A stretch of DNA of 64,000 bases from Schistocerca nitens (Eukaryota; Arthropoda; Insecta; Orthoptera; Acrididae): NCBI RefSeq assembly GCF_023898315.1, contig NC_064616.1, forward strand, positions 541,561,602 to 541,625,601, written 5' to 3'. Positions 21,948 to 33,798 of this stretch are shown piece by piece. The notes beneath the pieces are model-generated. The model was not told the DNA's origin. It was given only the letters and a program-made list of their open reading frames with translations, and did not search any database. Every line of letters begins with the position of its first letter. The stretch's first letter is position 1. A program made the position numbers and the translations under genes.

Positions 21948-22309
21948 TTTAATCTGTCAGGAAGTTTCATATCAGCGCACACTCCGCTGCAGAGTGAGAA
22001 TCTCATTCTGGAAACATACCCCAGGCTGTGGCTAAGCCATGTCTCCGCAATATCCTTTCTTTCAGGAGTGCTAGTTCAGCAAGTTTCGCAGGAGAGCTTC
22101 CGTAAAGTTTGCAAGGTAGGGGACGAGGTACTAGCAGAAGTACAGCTGTGAGGACGAGCTGTGACTCCTGCTTAGGTGGCTCAGTTGGTAGAACACTTGC
22201 CCGCGAAAGGCAAAGGTCCCCAGTTCGAGTCTCGGTCCGGCACACAGTTTTAATCTGTCAGGAAGTTTCATATCAGCACACTCCGCTGCAGAGTGAAAAT
22301 CTCATTCTG
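21948..22309 (+). repeat. Repeat unit with tRNA-like module between direct repeats
   Basis: A 62-bp segment starting TTTAATCTGTCAGGAAG and ending CTCATTCTG occurs twice in direct orientation (21948-22010 and 22248-22309), giving a period of 300 bp. Between them lies a tRNA-like module at about 22167-22243. It has A-box-like TGGCTCAGTTGGT, a CTTGCC-CGCGAAA-GGCAAAG anticodon arm and B-box GTTCGAGTCTC. No introns or flanks typical of a real tRNA gene are evident, and the loop has G rather than T before the anticodon position. I recall this unit as a dispersed, often tandem, insect repeat. A partner copy lies inverted at 24738-24921. Confidence 0.75.
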
Positions 22310-22329
22310 TGTTGTTACTGTCATTGCAT

Positions 22330-22817
22330 TCTATTTTAAAGTAGGTGCCTGGACGGTATCACTTAATGTGTCATCTGCATTATTCATTATTAATGAGAAT
22401 TTCTCTGATATGTATTTAGCACAGTATTTTGATCACAGAATGTTTCAGTTATTGTAATTAGTAGTTCGTTACTTAAATGATATACAAGGAGTACAAATTT
22501 CCGTGTTGAGTACATAAGTGTGATAGGCTGTATTCATACACCACTGCCAAGTGCACCACGTTTGCTCTCATAGCAACAGTACGCGTAAAGCCCTAACATT
22601 CTTCTGTTTAGAAAGGTCCGAGAACTACAGTCGGCAATAGTTCGGTGGAATACTATTTAGTTTGCAGAACACTATTGTAGGGAACGTAAGCTTACTTGTA
22701 TTCCTTTTCAGCAGTCGCAGCTCTGCTAGCGAAAATTACGTGTGTTTCACCAGTGTTTTTTGTTTTATTGACGTTCTATTATGTTGCGAAAGAGGATAGA
22801 TTAAGTGCATGTGAATA
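22330..22817. other. no gene seen
   Basis: AT-rich DNA before a Tc1-like element. About 70 bases near 22385-22455 look weakly similar to 32045-32115 (TTAATGAGAATT, GTATTTAG); this may be an old repeat or chance. Confidence 0.35.
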
Positions 22818-22819
22818 TA

Positions 22820-24226
22820 CACTACTGTCCAGTAAAATTGCTACACCACGAAGATGACGTGCTACAGACGCGAAATTTAACCGACAGGAAGAAAATGCTG
22901 TTATATGCATATGATTAGCTTGTCAGGGTATTCACACAAGGTTGGCGCTGGTGGCGACACCTACAACGTGCTGACATGAGGAAAGTTTCCAACCGATTTC
23001 TCATACACAAACAGCAGTTGACCGGTGTTGCCTGGTGAAACGTTGTTGTGATGCCTCGTGTAAGGAGGAGAAATGCGTACCATCACGTTTCCGACTTTGA
23101 TAAAGGTCGGATTGTAGCCTGTCGCGATTGCGGTTTATCGTATAGCGACATTGCTGCTCGCGTTGGTCGAGATCCAATGACTGTTATCAGAATATGGAAT
23201 CGGTGGGTTCAGTAGGGTAATATGGGACGCCGTGCTGGATCCCAACGGCCTCGTATCACTTGCAGTCGAGATGACAGGCATCTTATCCGCATGGCTGTAA
23301 CGGATCGTGCAGTCCCGTCTCGATCCCTGAGTCTACGGATGGGGACGTTTGCAAGACAACAACCATCTACACGAACAGTTCGACGACGTTTGCAGCAGCA
23401 TGGACTATGAGCTCGTAGACCATGGCTGCGGTTACCGATGACGCTGCATCACAGACAGGGGCTCCTGCGATGGTGTACTCAACGACGAACCTGGGTGCAC
23501 GAATGCCAAAACGTCATTTTTTCGGATGAATCCAGGTTCTGTTTACAGCATCATGGTGGTCGCACTCGTGTTTCGCGACATCGCGGTGAACTCACATTGG
23601 AAGCGTGTATTCGTCATCGCCATACTGGCGTATCAGCCGGCGTGATGGTATGGGGTGCCATTGGTTACACGTCTCGGTCACCTCTTGTTCGCATTGACGG
23701 CACTTTGAACAGTGGACGTTACATTTCAGATTTGTTGCGACGCGCTGCTCTACCCTCCATTCGATCACTGCGAAATCCTACATTTCAGCAGGATAATGCA
23801 CGATCACATGTTGTAGGTCCTGTACGGCCCTTTCAGGATACAGAAAATGTTCGACTGCTGCCCTGGGCAGCACATTCTCTAGATCTCTCACCAATTTCAA
23901 ACGTCTGGTCAATGGTGGCCGAGCAACTGGCTCGTCACAGTGCACCAGTCACTACTCTTGATGAAATGTGGTATCGTGTTGAAGCTGCATGGGCAGCTGT
24001 ACCTGTACACGCCATCTAAGCTCTGTTTGACTCAATGCCCAGGTGTATCAAGGCCGTTATTACGGCCACAGGTGGTTGTTCTGAGTAGTGATTTGTCGGG
24101 ATCTATGCACCCAAATTGAGTGAAAATGTAATCACAATTCAGTTCTAGTATAACATATTTGTCCAATGAATACCCGTTTATCATCTGCATTGCTTCTTGG
24201 TGTAACAATTTTAATGGCCAGTAGTG
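22820..24226 (+). mobile_element. Tc1-like transposon, full length, transposase with three stops
   Basis: 1407-bp element between TA dinucleotides (22818-22819 and 24227-24228). Its inverted ends are CACTACTGTCCAGTAAAATT at the left and the inverse of AATTTTAATGGCCAGTAGTG at the right, about 30 bp with a few differences. The coding region at 23051-24088 keeps one frame throughout. Confidence 0.92.
23051..24088 (+). pseudogene. Tc1-like transposase, three nonsense mutations, catalytic Glu lost
   Basis: 345-codon frame from ATG 23051 (MPRVRRRN) with stops at 23213 (TAG), 23408 (TGA) and 24017 (TAA) but no frameshift. An N-terminal helix-turn-helix reads VSDFDKGRIVACRDCGLSYSD. The catalytic domain has VIFSDESRF (first Asp) and FQQDNARSHV (second Asp). 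Where the Glu should stand, 34 residues on, the sequence reads SPISNVW, so Glu is Ser. The C-terminal FDSMPRCIKAVI lies after the third stop. All three stops could come from C-to-T change (CAG, CGA and CAA codons), which fits decay of a once-intact gene. Confidence 0.92.
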
Positions 24227-24301
24227 TATTTTATGTGTGTAGGGTGTCTGTTTGCTGTAGTTTCTGTAATGCCTTAGATTTACGTCTTTTAAAGTAAGGA
24301 A

Positions 24302-24720
24302 ATGGTAAATCGTACTGAATCGAGAGAGACATCGAAAAGGTTCTGTAGACAGTGGAAAACTTATTGTTGCATTTCCTGAGGGGGAAGCATTAGCAACAGT
24401 TACCATCCCTGGAACTGAAGGATGTGAACAGGCGAACGACCATAGTGGAAGTAGTCTGGTTGTTGGAAGCACAGCAGACGTTTGGTCTTGGAGATCGATA
24501 CCTAAATGATAGAGGTGCAAGTAAAAAGAGATAAAAAAAGCAGGGGAACGAAAGACAAAAAATGAGACAGCCAGATCTAGCGCAAGAAGCACAGAAGAAA
24601 AGCTGAAGAAGATAGAGCTAGCGCGAAGCAAAGACGCGAAAAATCTGAGCAGATAGACGCAGGGAAGAGGAAAGAGATGGAAAAGCTAAGAAAGATACGG
24701 AGGGAGCAAACAAGTTCAGA
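24302..24720 (+). pseudogene. possible retrotransposon gag-like remnant
   Basis: ATG near 24302 begins MVNRTESRETSKRFC; one base out of frame, a segment reads LIVAFPEGEALATVTIPGTEG (24361-24417). A long Lys/Arg/Glu/Gln-rich, coiled-coil-like stretch with stops follows (24540-24710). The mixture of a small folded-looking part and a charged coil suggests a decayed gag-type frame, but I do not recognise the family. Confidence 0.3.
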
Positions 24721-24737
24721 AATTATTTTTGAACAAG

Positions 24738-24921
24738 ATACTCGAACTCGGAACCTGTGCCTTTCGCGGGCAAGTTCTCTACCAACTGAGCTACACAAGC
24801 ACGACTCACACCCCGTCCTCACACCTTTACTTCTGCCAGCACCTCGACTCCTAACTTCCAAACTTTACAGGAGATCTCCTGCGAAACTTGCAGAAAAGTT
24901 TTAATCTGTCAGGAAGTTTCA
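24738..24921 (-). repeat. Repeat with tRNA-like module, inverted partner
   Basis: Minus-strand copy of the unit at 22030-22243. It has the TTCGCAGGAGA segment, the GCTTGTGTAGCTCAGTTGG A-box region and the GAGTTCGAGT B-box region. Unlike the first copy it is preceded, on its own strand, by the inverse of TTTTAATCTGTCAGG. The full family unit may therefore have inverted termini. Confidence 0.7.
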
Positions 24922-25779
24922 ATAATAACACAATTTAGCGATGCAAAAGAAGTCGATCATATTTATACTTTAATTAGGGTCACCTGGCAAGGGCTGTTGT
25001 AGGGCGGAATATGACACAACCCTAGGCCTTAACCTACGAGTTTATTTTCTGAAATTTAATCACAGTTCAATGAGCCGCAATTAATTATTTGTACCACAAG
25101 ATGAATATCCGTTCTCTTGAATAGGACGAAGTGTGTTCGTTAACTAAAGCTACAACTAAAATTAAATTTATCTCGAAACTGAATCTCAAAATATGTTAAA
25201 CAAAGTCAATTCCACAACGGAATATAAGTTATTTGCAGACGAAAGTACAATATATGACTGCTTGAGTGAAGTTCAGTTGGTACAGAATGTGATAGTAGGT
25301 ACCTCAAACGAAATGGGTGACTGTTGCTGAACAGCGATTGGCTTTTCAAGCTGTGCAGCTTGCAAACGGTACTCAAAGAAACGGTCGACGATCCAGAGAG
25401 AAGAGATACTTAAGAATCTTACTACAGAACCAGCTGTCTATGTATTTACCTACAGTAGTGTAACAAAAATACAGCTGCGAAATTCCACTAGAATCCCAAA
25501 GTGATATGTGACTGTACTGTCATTATATGTTGATGGGAGATTTCTTTTTAATTCGGTTTTGTGATAGTATGTTGTCTTTCTGCCAGATGTGAATGTGCGC
25601 CGTGGGGAAATAGCAGTCGGTTTTTCTTAACGTTTCGTATCTCCTGGGAGTTACACACATTAGAGCACTGAGCGAGCTCAGGAGGTATTCCCGTAGAGAT
25701 TTCTGAATACAGCCCCTCTTGCCAACACGCTAGCAAATTATTTTATGAAAGCATTGAATGGTTTCGTTACCCTTGCCAA
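24922..25779. other. no gene seen
   Basis: AT-rich sequence without recognisable domains or repeats. Confidence 0.4.
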
Positions 25780-28336
25780 ACCAAGAATGTAAACATTGTA
25801 ACTCACGATTGCCTATACGAGGAGTTATTTGAGAATGGCAGTACCAAATGTATTTTAGCCCTTCATTTTCGCAACGGAAAGCGTGTTTGTGTGGGAATGG
25901 AAGTCCCTTTAAAAATTGACAAAACAATCACGTTAGCCACAGATAAGCTTTCAATAAGCAGTAAAATGTTAGGACTGAAAGTGGATGCAGCAGTATACTG
26001 TATACCTTTAGTGGGAGGTAAGGAAGTCTGATCCAAATTCCGGTTGGATTTCTGCTGAGTATTAACTGAGTGCAAGCTGCTTGTTCTTGGGAATAAGCTC
26101 ATATCGTTAACAAGAAGTGACAGTAATAAAAAATATACATTAAGAGGCCAATGTCAAAATACCCAGCTAGTGAACGGGGGTCGATAAGAGGTTCGCGAAC
26201 TTACACGACATACTGCCCGAACCGATCATTTTTGAGATAAAAATATTCTTCTATAACGCGAAAAGTTACCGCAAAATATAACACCATACGACATAAGCGA
26301 ACGAGAATAATCAAAGTATACTAATCTTCGTGTCGGACATTTATTTACTTCAGATACCGATGGAATAGTAAAAATGGCAGCATTAAGTCTTTGAAAAAGA
26401 TCCTGAGTGTGAGCTGTTCAGGGCAGTTTACTATCTACCTGAACACCTAGAAATTTGAACTCTTCGGTTTTACTAATCACATGTGCATTCTGTGAAATTA
26501 AAGCATCTGGTTTTGTGGAATTGTGTGTTAGAAACTGTAAGTATTTAGTCTTACTGTGATTTAGCGTTAGTATATTTTCTACAAGCCACCAACTTATATC
26601 ATGAACTGCGCTATTTGAAACCGAGCCAGTGTTGCACACATTGTCCTTTACTACCAAGCTAGTGTCATCAGCTATCAGAATTATTTTAGAGTTAGCCGTA
26701 ATACTAGAGGGCATATCATTTATATAAATAAGGAACAGTAGTGTCCCCAACTCTGATCCCTGGGGCACTCTCCATTTGACAGCACTCACGCCCCACGTCA
26801 CAGCCATTCTCAACACTGTCTCACTCAACTCAACTCTGTCTGTTGTTAAAGTAAGAGATGAACCAATTGTGAACTACTCCCCGTATTCCGTAACGGTCGA
26901 AGTTCTGTAACGGTACTTTGTGATCAATACAATGAAATGCCTTAGTTAAATCAAAAAAATATGCCTAACGTTCAAAACCTTTTTCTTAATTCATCTAGTA
27001 TCTCACAGAGAAAAGAGAATATAACATTTTCAGTTGTTAAACGAATTCTAAAGCCCCAAAATGTACATTTGAAAGCAAATTATGTGATACAGAATGATCT
27101 ATTATATTTACGCTGCCTTTTCAATAACTTTAGCAAACACTGATGCCATAGAAACAGGTCTAAAATTGTCTACATCATTCATTTCTCCCTTTTTATCAAG
27201 CGGCCTTACTACTGAGTACTTAAATCGTTCAGGAAACTGACCATCCCTGAAGGAAAATTACAAATGTGGCTAAATACAGGGCAAACGTTTGCAGCACAGT
27301 ACATTAGTATTCTTCTGGTCACTCCATCATATCCGTGAGAATCCTTAGTCTTCAGTGATTTAGTTATTGACTCAATCTCCCCCTTGTCAGTATCACAGTT
27401 GAGTATTTCAGACATCACCCTCGGATAGGCATTTCCAAAAGAGTTACATGATTCCCTGTAGGAACTAAGATTTTATTTAATTCACCAGCAATGCTCAGAA
27501 AATGATTGTTAAATACTGTACATATATCTAATTTATCAGTAACCGAAATATTTTTACTAGGAACTGACTTTATATTGTCGACCTTGCGCTGCTGACGAGA
27601 CGCTTCCTTCACAAGTGACCATTTGGTTTAATTTTTGTCGCATGAATTAGCTATTTTATTTGCATACCACATACTCTTTGCCTTCCTAATAATATTTTAA
27701 GCACCTTAAATACTGTTTGTAATGGCCAACCGTAGCTTGATTGTGACTACTTCAAGATTCTGAAATAATTTCCGCTTTGTTCTACATTATATTTTATCGC
27801 ACTAGCCAGCCACCCAGACTACCTTTTATTGCTAGTACCCCGTTTAGAACGTTCAAGTGGAAAGCAACTCTCAAAGAGCATGAGAAATGTGTTAAGGAAA
27901 GCATTATAACTGTCATCTATGTTACCAGCACTATAAACATCCTGCCACTCTTGTTCCTTGATAAGGTTTAAAAAACTCTCTGTTGCCGATGGATTAGCTT
28001 CCCTACATAATTTTTAACTAAATGTAACATTTGCTTGAGTACAAAAGCCTTTTAATATTAAAATTTGTGCATCAACCTTTTCCTAACAGAATCCCAATTT
28101 CATAATGAAGCATGAATAAAAATATTGTCTATGGCTGTGCTACTGTTCCCTGCATCCTAGTTGGAAAGAACACAGCCTGTATCAGATCATATGAATCTAG
28201 GAGGTTTACCAACATCCTTTTCCTTGCACAATCATATACAAAATTAACGTAACTAATTTCTGCCACTTACTATAAAGTGAATCAAGAACCGTCTCTAGCT
28301 TTAGCAGAAATGTTTCTACCCCTAGTCGATGTGGAG
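25780..28336 (-). pseudogene. Jockey-type LINE, endonuclease to C-terminus, decayed
   Basis: Read from 28336 down. First comes the endonuclease tail (ETFLLKLETVLDSLYSKWQKLV, then NLLDSYDLIQAVFFPTR and a degraded block at 28100). Next is a linker (27641-27720) and RT fingers at 27612-27209 (IESITKSLKTKDSHGYDGV). The palm at 26828-26418 carries RVPQGSELGTLLFLIYIND and LIADDTSLVV, with both catalytic Asp residues kept. The tail at 26400-25863 has LVYFDYSRSLMSYGVIF and SLHSVNTQQKSN. Several frameshifts and stops break it. The 5' end is truncated within the endonuclease and joins a piggyBac relic. No target duplication was found. Confidence 0.83.
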
Positions 28337-28914
28337 GTAACATATCTTGTAAATTCACTTTAGTTCCTTCATAAGAACCAGCAATTAGAAGTAATACAAT
28401 GAAAGATCGTAATTCCGTTATATCTGTTTCCAGCATCTATTTTTGTGTTTATAGAAAGGCTCAATGCGTTCAATATAAATGTTGGTGCAATCGACTGTTG
28501 AGTGAATTACTTGAGTATTTATGTGCACATCGAAGCATTCTGCAGCAATTAATTTGTACCCGGAAACTGAAGTACTATATTCTGTTTGTTGGTTCTGATA
28601 TTATTAGGATTAGCTGTAGTCATCCATTTAGTTATTTTGTCGTTACCAAACACACTTGCCTGGTGGTGCTCAAAAGTAGGATGCTATATCTTCTCCAGCA
28701 TCGTCATCAGATTGATTACTTGCAGCTGCATGATCACTTTCTTTGCTATGATCTTCTTAATTTTATTTCGAATTTTCATACTATGGATGTAACAATCATT
28801 GTCATCTTCATTCAAAACTTCCTCCCACAGCCATCTAAGATGCTTTTGCTGCTACTCATATGGCATCGTGATATACATTGCACTACACAGAATATCGGCC
28901 TGCTAGGGAAGTAG
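28337..28914 (-). pseudogene. piggyBac-like transposase N-terminal relic
   Basis: On the minus strand the sequence reads a short acidic part (SNQSDDDAGED), then KCVFGNDKITKWMTT and RTNKQNIVLQFPGTN. After a frame change come CTNIYIERIE and TDITELRSFIVLLLIAGSYEG. This order (acidic N-terminus, KW...NIV..PG, TNxYI, then ELxxFIxLLxxAG) is that of the N-terminal part of piggyBac/PGBD transposases. Three or more frameshifts. The catalytic Asp residues lie downstream and are absent; the sequence is cut at about 28337 by the Jockey fragment. Identification is by motif recall only. Confidence 0.65.
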
Positions 28915-29154
28915 GAAGTTATCAGCACCCCAGCTATTAAAGCTCGATGTGTACATTGTTGTGTACCTACGGTTTCGCAACAATTTTCATCCATTTGAAG
29001 GAAGGTAACAAACCGCACGACAGTGTAACTAACATACTTTCCCGAATACTAGTTAACTTTCACATCTGGAATGTTGTGAACACCCCACATCCACAATTAA
29101 AGAACAGTTTACTCTATTGCCAATAACCTTATTCACATATTTATTGCAAATGAT

Positions 29155-29215
29155 AATAAAAATCATGGTAATTTCGCTTGTATTAATAAAAAATCATGGT
29201 AATTTCGCATGTATT
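29155..29215 (+). repeat. Two-unit tandem repeat, ~30 bp
   Basis: Units 29155-29184 and 29185-29215 share ATCATGGTAATTTCGC and differ at one base plus one inserted A. A recent local duplication. Confidence 0.9.
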
Positions 29216-29448
29216 AGCTGACATCACCTTCGTAACAGAGTGCCAAAAGACTCTTTTGACAAGCAATGTTAAATAATCGTTCAAACAAAATTTAACCACA
29301 ATCTGTAGTCATTTAGCATGACTGCACATGCACAAGAATATTGGCTTATTTATTTATGGACAGACCTTTATTTATATTTATTGTGATGGTTTAAGTATTG
29401 TTGTAATATATTAGTATAGACTGAAACGAGGTCAGCTTGAGTCAAATC

Positions 29449-29646
29449 ATGTCTGTAGAACTTATAAACGAAGTATGGGATGGCCTTCAGCCAATTGAAA
29501 AGCAGACAGTAGCGGAACGTTACAGGAGTCAAATGGAGAAGGACAATTTTTCGAGTGAAGAGCTCGAACGAGCGATTCTGGACACTATTACGCACAAATG
29601 GAAGGAGGCAGACCTACCGGTGGTGAAGAGTTGTATTCGATCGTGA
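29449..29646 (+). CDS. hypothetical small ORF, 65 aa
   Basis: ATG 29449 opens MSVELINEVWDGLQPIEK and ends at TGA 29644-29646. The predicted product is charged and helix-prone (many E, K, R) with no signal peptide or membrane segment. I do not recognise it, and no splice sites at its ends are convincing. It may be a chance frame or a fragment of a decayed gene. Confidence 0.2.
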   Translation: MSVELINEVWDGLQPIEKQTVAERYRSQMEKDNFSSEELERAILDTITHKWKEADLPVVKSCIRS

Positions 29647-29649
29647 ACG

Positions 29650-32600
29650 GGTTTCATTCTGGGCAGTGAATGGCTACTACCATACTTTAACCTCTAAGGG
29701 GTCTTTATATTTCAAGAGCTCTGAATGTGTTTAACTTTCAGCTTGCATTACCTAACTGAGGATGGGCGGAATGTGAATTACTGTTTTTTGTATCATGTGT
29801 CATGTGTGGTAATTTGTAACTCATCATGTTGAACTCGGAACTGTTTTGAGCTGGTGAATATTTCATGTACTGCCATTACAAAATGGTCTTAGTCTTCACG
29901 AATCTATAATGATTATTTAGTTTGGGGATCTTGCTGCCATTCTCGTAACGCTCTAACTGTAACTTTACTGCATTTAGTCAGGGTACTTTCTGTCTATGTT
30001 TTAACTGATCGCTATAGAAACACTTCCCGTTAATGTCATGTGTCATTTCTTGAATACACATTATTCAACATAATTCTCAACCTAATTACAGATGTTAGAA
30101 TGACACACAGACTATTAAATTACTGATTTAACTTCTATTTTATGTTTCTTCGTATTTTATTAACACGCAATTCAAGGCAGTGCTTAGACTACTTGACTGC
30201 ACGATCACACCTACCGGTCGTTATGAGCAGCAAATTAGCTCTAGGACAAGAAAGAAGATCTGTACGGATGGACCCTATGATTACATGGAGCTATTATTTT
30301 CAAACAGAGCCGTGCATAGCACAGGTACCTAAAGTACGAGTGACTGCGGGTAAAGACACAACTGATTCGCTCGTATGAGATGTTGTATGGAAGAGAAACT
30401 ATGCTAACAGTAACTTTTGGGTATCGTCGCAGCCTACCACGTAAAATACAGGCTAAAGATACTATTGTAATAATTTGTAATTCACTGTGGGACGAAGTTT
30501 CCCATATTTTATATTTCTTCGATATTTACTATCAAGATTCCTAGGAGCTTTGGGTCTTCTAGATTTCCAGCCATTAATCTGAAGTATAATTCTTTTCTTT
30601 TGTTGTGCTATTATTTGGCGACAATTGAATATTACCATCAAGTAAGTTTAATTCTTTCAAAAAGAGGAGATAAGTGGCTGATATAACAGCAAAGTCATGT
30701 ATCACTTTCCGATACTATTTAAATTTCGCATCTGTATTTTCTAAATTCTGCTGGAAGAAATACATAGCTCGTGGCTTCCGCAGTGAGATACTTGAATTTC
30801 ACTTCTCTGAGACTGGCCTGAGTGGATGATTGCGAGAAGCCTAGGTGTTATTCGTATTAAGAATTCAGGACGATTTACAGCCAATGTAGGACTGTGGGTT
30901 CGCAGGCAGGCCTGATTCCAATGTCCGCTCATCAGGACGAGCCTTTGAAATTACAGCATAGCGACCGCGTGTCCCCTCGGTATTGCTGGCGTGATGAATC
31001 CGTGCATTTTGCAGGCTGATGCGAACACACAAAACCGCCATTTCGCCATCTCCTGTGTGCAAAAAATCTGAGTTTTACGTTGCGGATGTTATCAGATAAT
31101 CATATTGGTTAACTGAATCAGTGCTGTGACCTCAAATTCTGACAGAATGGGTGCTGCCACAGGAAACAGAATGCAGGAAGCTCTAGTTAGTAACTTGATA
31201 TTCAGTAAAGGATGGGAAAGAAGCTTTAGCATCTTTCTTTCCTCATTATTTGGCGTATTAAGGGATATTATTGTTGTTTACTGGGGCCAAAGTCATGAAT
31301 CAGCCTGTCTATGTTGTCTTTCCTTTCGGAGTGGAGAGGAACGTAGAGGAGGTAGGAAACGGTGTGGAAACATAAGGCTGAAACTTCCACATCGAGGAGA
31401 GACACCCATTCACCACCGGTAGGACTTTTAAAACTCTTGAATTAGTGTGGTTTTCAGTATTAGCGCCGCCTTTGCTCTAAGCAGCTGGTAATTTAAGAGG
31501 ATTGTTCCTCAAATTATTTCACATATCTGGATCTATGACCAGTCTTTTAAGATGGTTTGAGAGCTGTACAGATTTCAAAAGGTAATCGAAATTCTATAGC
31601 CACCTTCCATTTAGTTTAAGGTACATACCAGTTGTCAGCAGAACGTTCCGTACCAAATGAACGTCACCCAAGCGCTCTTACATTGTGTTCTTCTGTACAC
31701 CGTCTCTTATTCCGTTGTGGAACTACGTCGGTTAGACTCACTTTGAGATACATGACATATTTTGAGCTTCAAGTAAGAATACTTATTTGTGATAATCAAG
31801 TGAGGTTATATTTATCTTTTGGTTCAAATAATTGTCTGTAAATCATTTAATGGTGTTACGAACTTAAAAAAGTAGACTTATACATTAAAGCTTTCTACTG
31901 TATTTAATTTCGTCCTACAACAGTCCAGGCCAATAGAGCCCATGAAACACTGTGGCGGCGTTTTGTTATAAATTAGGCTCCCCTACTTAGAACATTTTAT
32001 ATGTGCTATAGGAAATTTATTTCATTTGCATCACAATGGTTAATGAGAATTGCTCACATTTGTATTTAGTACAGTGTTGAGAACATGGAAGCTTTCACTT
32101 ACCTTAATTATAACAATATGTCTGAATGATGCTAAATATAATCATCGTTATATAAAGAAAAGCATTATCTTCTCAAAAACCTTCAAATCCTGAACTACAT
32201 GCTTAATTCATGTGTGTGATTTAGTGAATTTACTCATGGCACTTTTGTTGACTATGCCTGTGGTTAGTTTCTGAACTTAAATTATTAATAAAATAAGACT
32301 GAATAACACTGAACCTTAAATTACTGTTGTACTCATGTGCCACTACAACAAAATAAAAACAGTGAATAGTTGAGGGAGTATGAGTGACAACAGTGGCGTA
32401 TTAAATTTTACAAAATAATCATAAGTTTTGTTAGTTCTTTTATGACATTGAGTTGATAAATCTTACACAAAAGTGACAAACACAAATCAGAAAAGGAATG
32501 GTGTTTAGCTGGCAAAAAGTACGTTGGGGTGGTAGCTATACGAATTCTCCACTGAATGAATCCCTTTTAAAACGCAATCTGACATTTTTTTAAATAAATC

Positions 32601-33200
32601 CATTATGAGGCCCAATTCTATTCAAATGGAATCAACTACGCCTCTTTACGTGCTCACTGTTCACTCAGAACTGGAAAGAGCGACGTGACACGATCTACGG
32701 GCATACTAGAGACATTGTCCAACACATCTGAGCAGAGTTTTACCGGATTTTCCCAGTGGTTTCCATTTCTCGGGCGATCGGAACTTACTTTCTGGACAAC
32801 CCTTTTATTTGATGAAGTACAAAATAAAAGGTCGGGACTCAGGATTCTGGATCCAAGCACATGAAGAAAGAAAGCCGGACAAGGAATCTGAAGTGAACTG
32901 ACAAATTTTTTGTGGCTATTTGGCGACGGCGAACGGTTCGGGCGTCACCCTGACCGCACTGATAGGAGAAAACCGGCTCTGACGCGTGCAGTGTCCTATT
33001 AAGTAATTTTAAACGAAATTTTATTGATCCTTTCCATGTATTGTGTACCATTCACATTTACTCTTATAAGAGTAACAAGTCTCAGCTTGGACTCGGCAAT
33101 ATTCTACAAGCACTGCAGAACTGTTTTGATTAGAGCGAACTCCGAGACGCCCATTGGAAAAATCAATGCCAGATAAAGCAACTATTTCAACGGACTGTAA
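29650..33200. other. no gene seen
   Basis: Long AT-rich stretch with only short unmatched frames (for example 30142-30378 and 31126-31422). I recognise no protein domain, SINE, inverted terminal repeat or RNA gene. Confidence 0.4.
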
Positions 33201-33206
33201 GGTAAA

Positions 33207-33690
33207 TGTGGAGAAGTGACACTAAATATGTTAGTTGTTAACAGCCGGATTAAATGCCACAGAGTCCTAGACCTCACGTCTCTCATAGAAAGCAGACGTC
33301 TCCACACCATCCTAGCAACTGGTAATCGGCTGAAACAGGAAGCAGAGAGCATTTTTGACAATCCAAAGAACTTTAATCGGGATTATAGGTTATACGTAAA
33401 ATGAGGAAAAAAGATTTTAATGCCAAATAGAAGCACTGGATCTATCAAGGTCCAAAATGAACCCGATTTGGAACTAATACCGGCAAGTGTTGCCTGGGTC
33501 GGTGGACTTCCATTAATAATTGGATATTTCTACCGACCACCAGATTAAGACATATGTAAAGATGGCCTAAACTCGATATCACGGAAATACCCAAAGCATA
33601 CAGTAGTAGTGGGTGATGACTTTAACCTGTCCAGTATCGACTGGGGCATGAACTGAAAACATGAAAGAACACCTAGTTCACATCTGCAAA
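33207..33690 (+). pseudogene. CR1-like endonuclease fragment
   Basis: In shifting frames the sequence reads an NSRIKC start with a long helix-like block, then WVGGLPLIIGYFYRPPD at about 33500-33545, then VVVGDDFNLSSIDWG at about 33605-33650. The last is the GGDFNLPDIDW block of LINE endonucleases with one residue changed. No RT sequence follows, so it is a short orphan piece. Confidence 0.7.
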
Positions 33691-33798
33691 TTTAGAATAA
33701 TAAGGTCAAATAATAGTCTAATATTACCAAGTATAAAAAAAGCCTGAAGGCACCAACACTAGTTTAACGATTTCTTTCGCAGAATGTTAAGTCACCAG

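Noticed and set aside
22167..22243. possible real tRNA gene
   Set aside because: Repeated nearby in inverted form with the same flanks, G instead of T before the anticodon position, and a mutated acceptor side. It belongs to a dispersed repeat.
22385..32115. weak similarity between 22385-22455 and 32045-32115
   Set aside because: About 70 AT-rich bases only; cannot be told from chance by eye.
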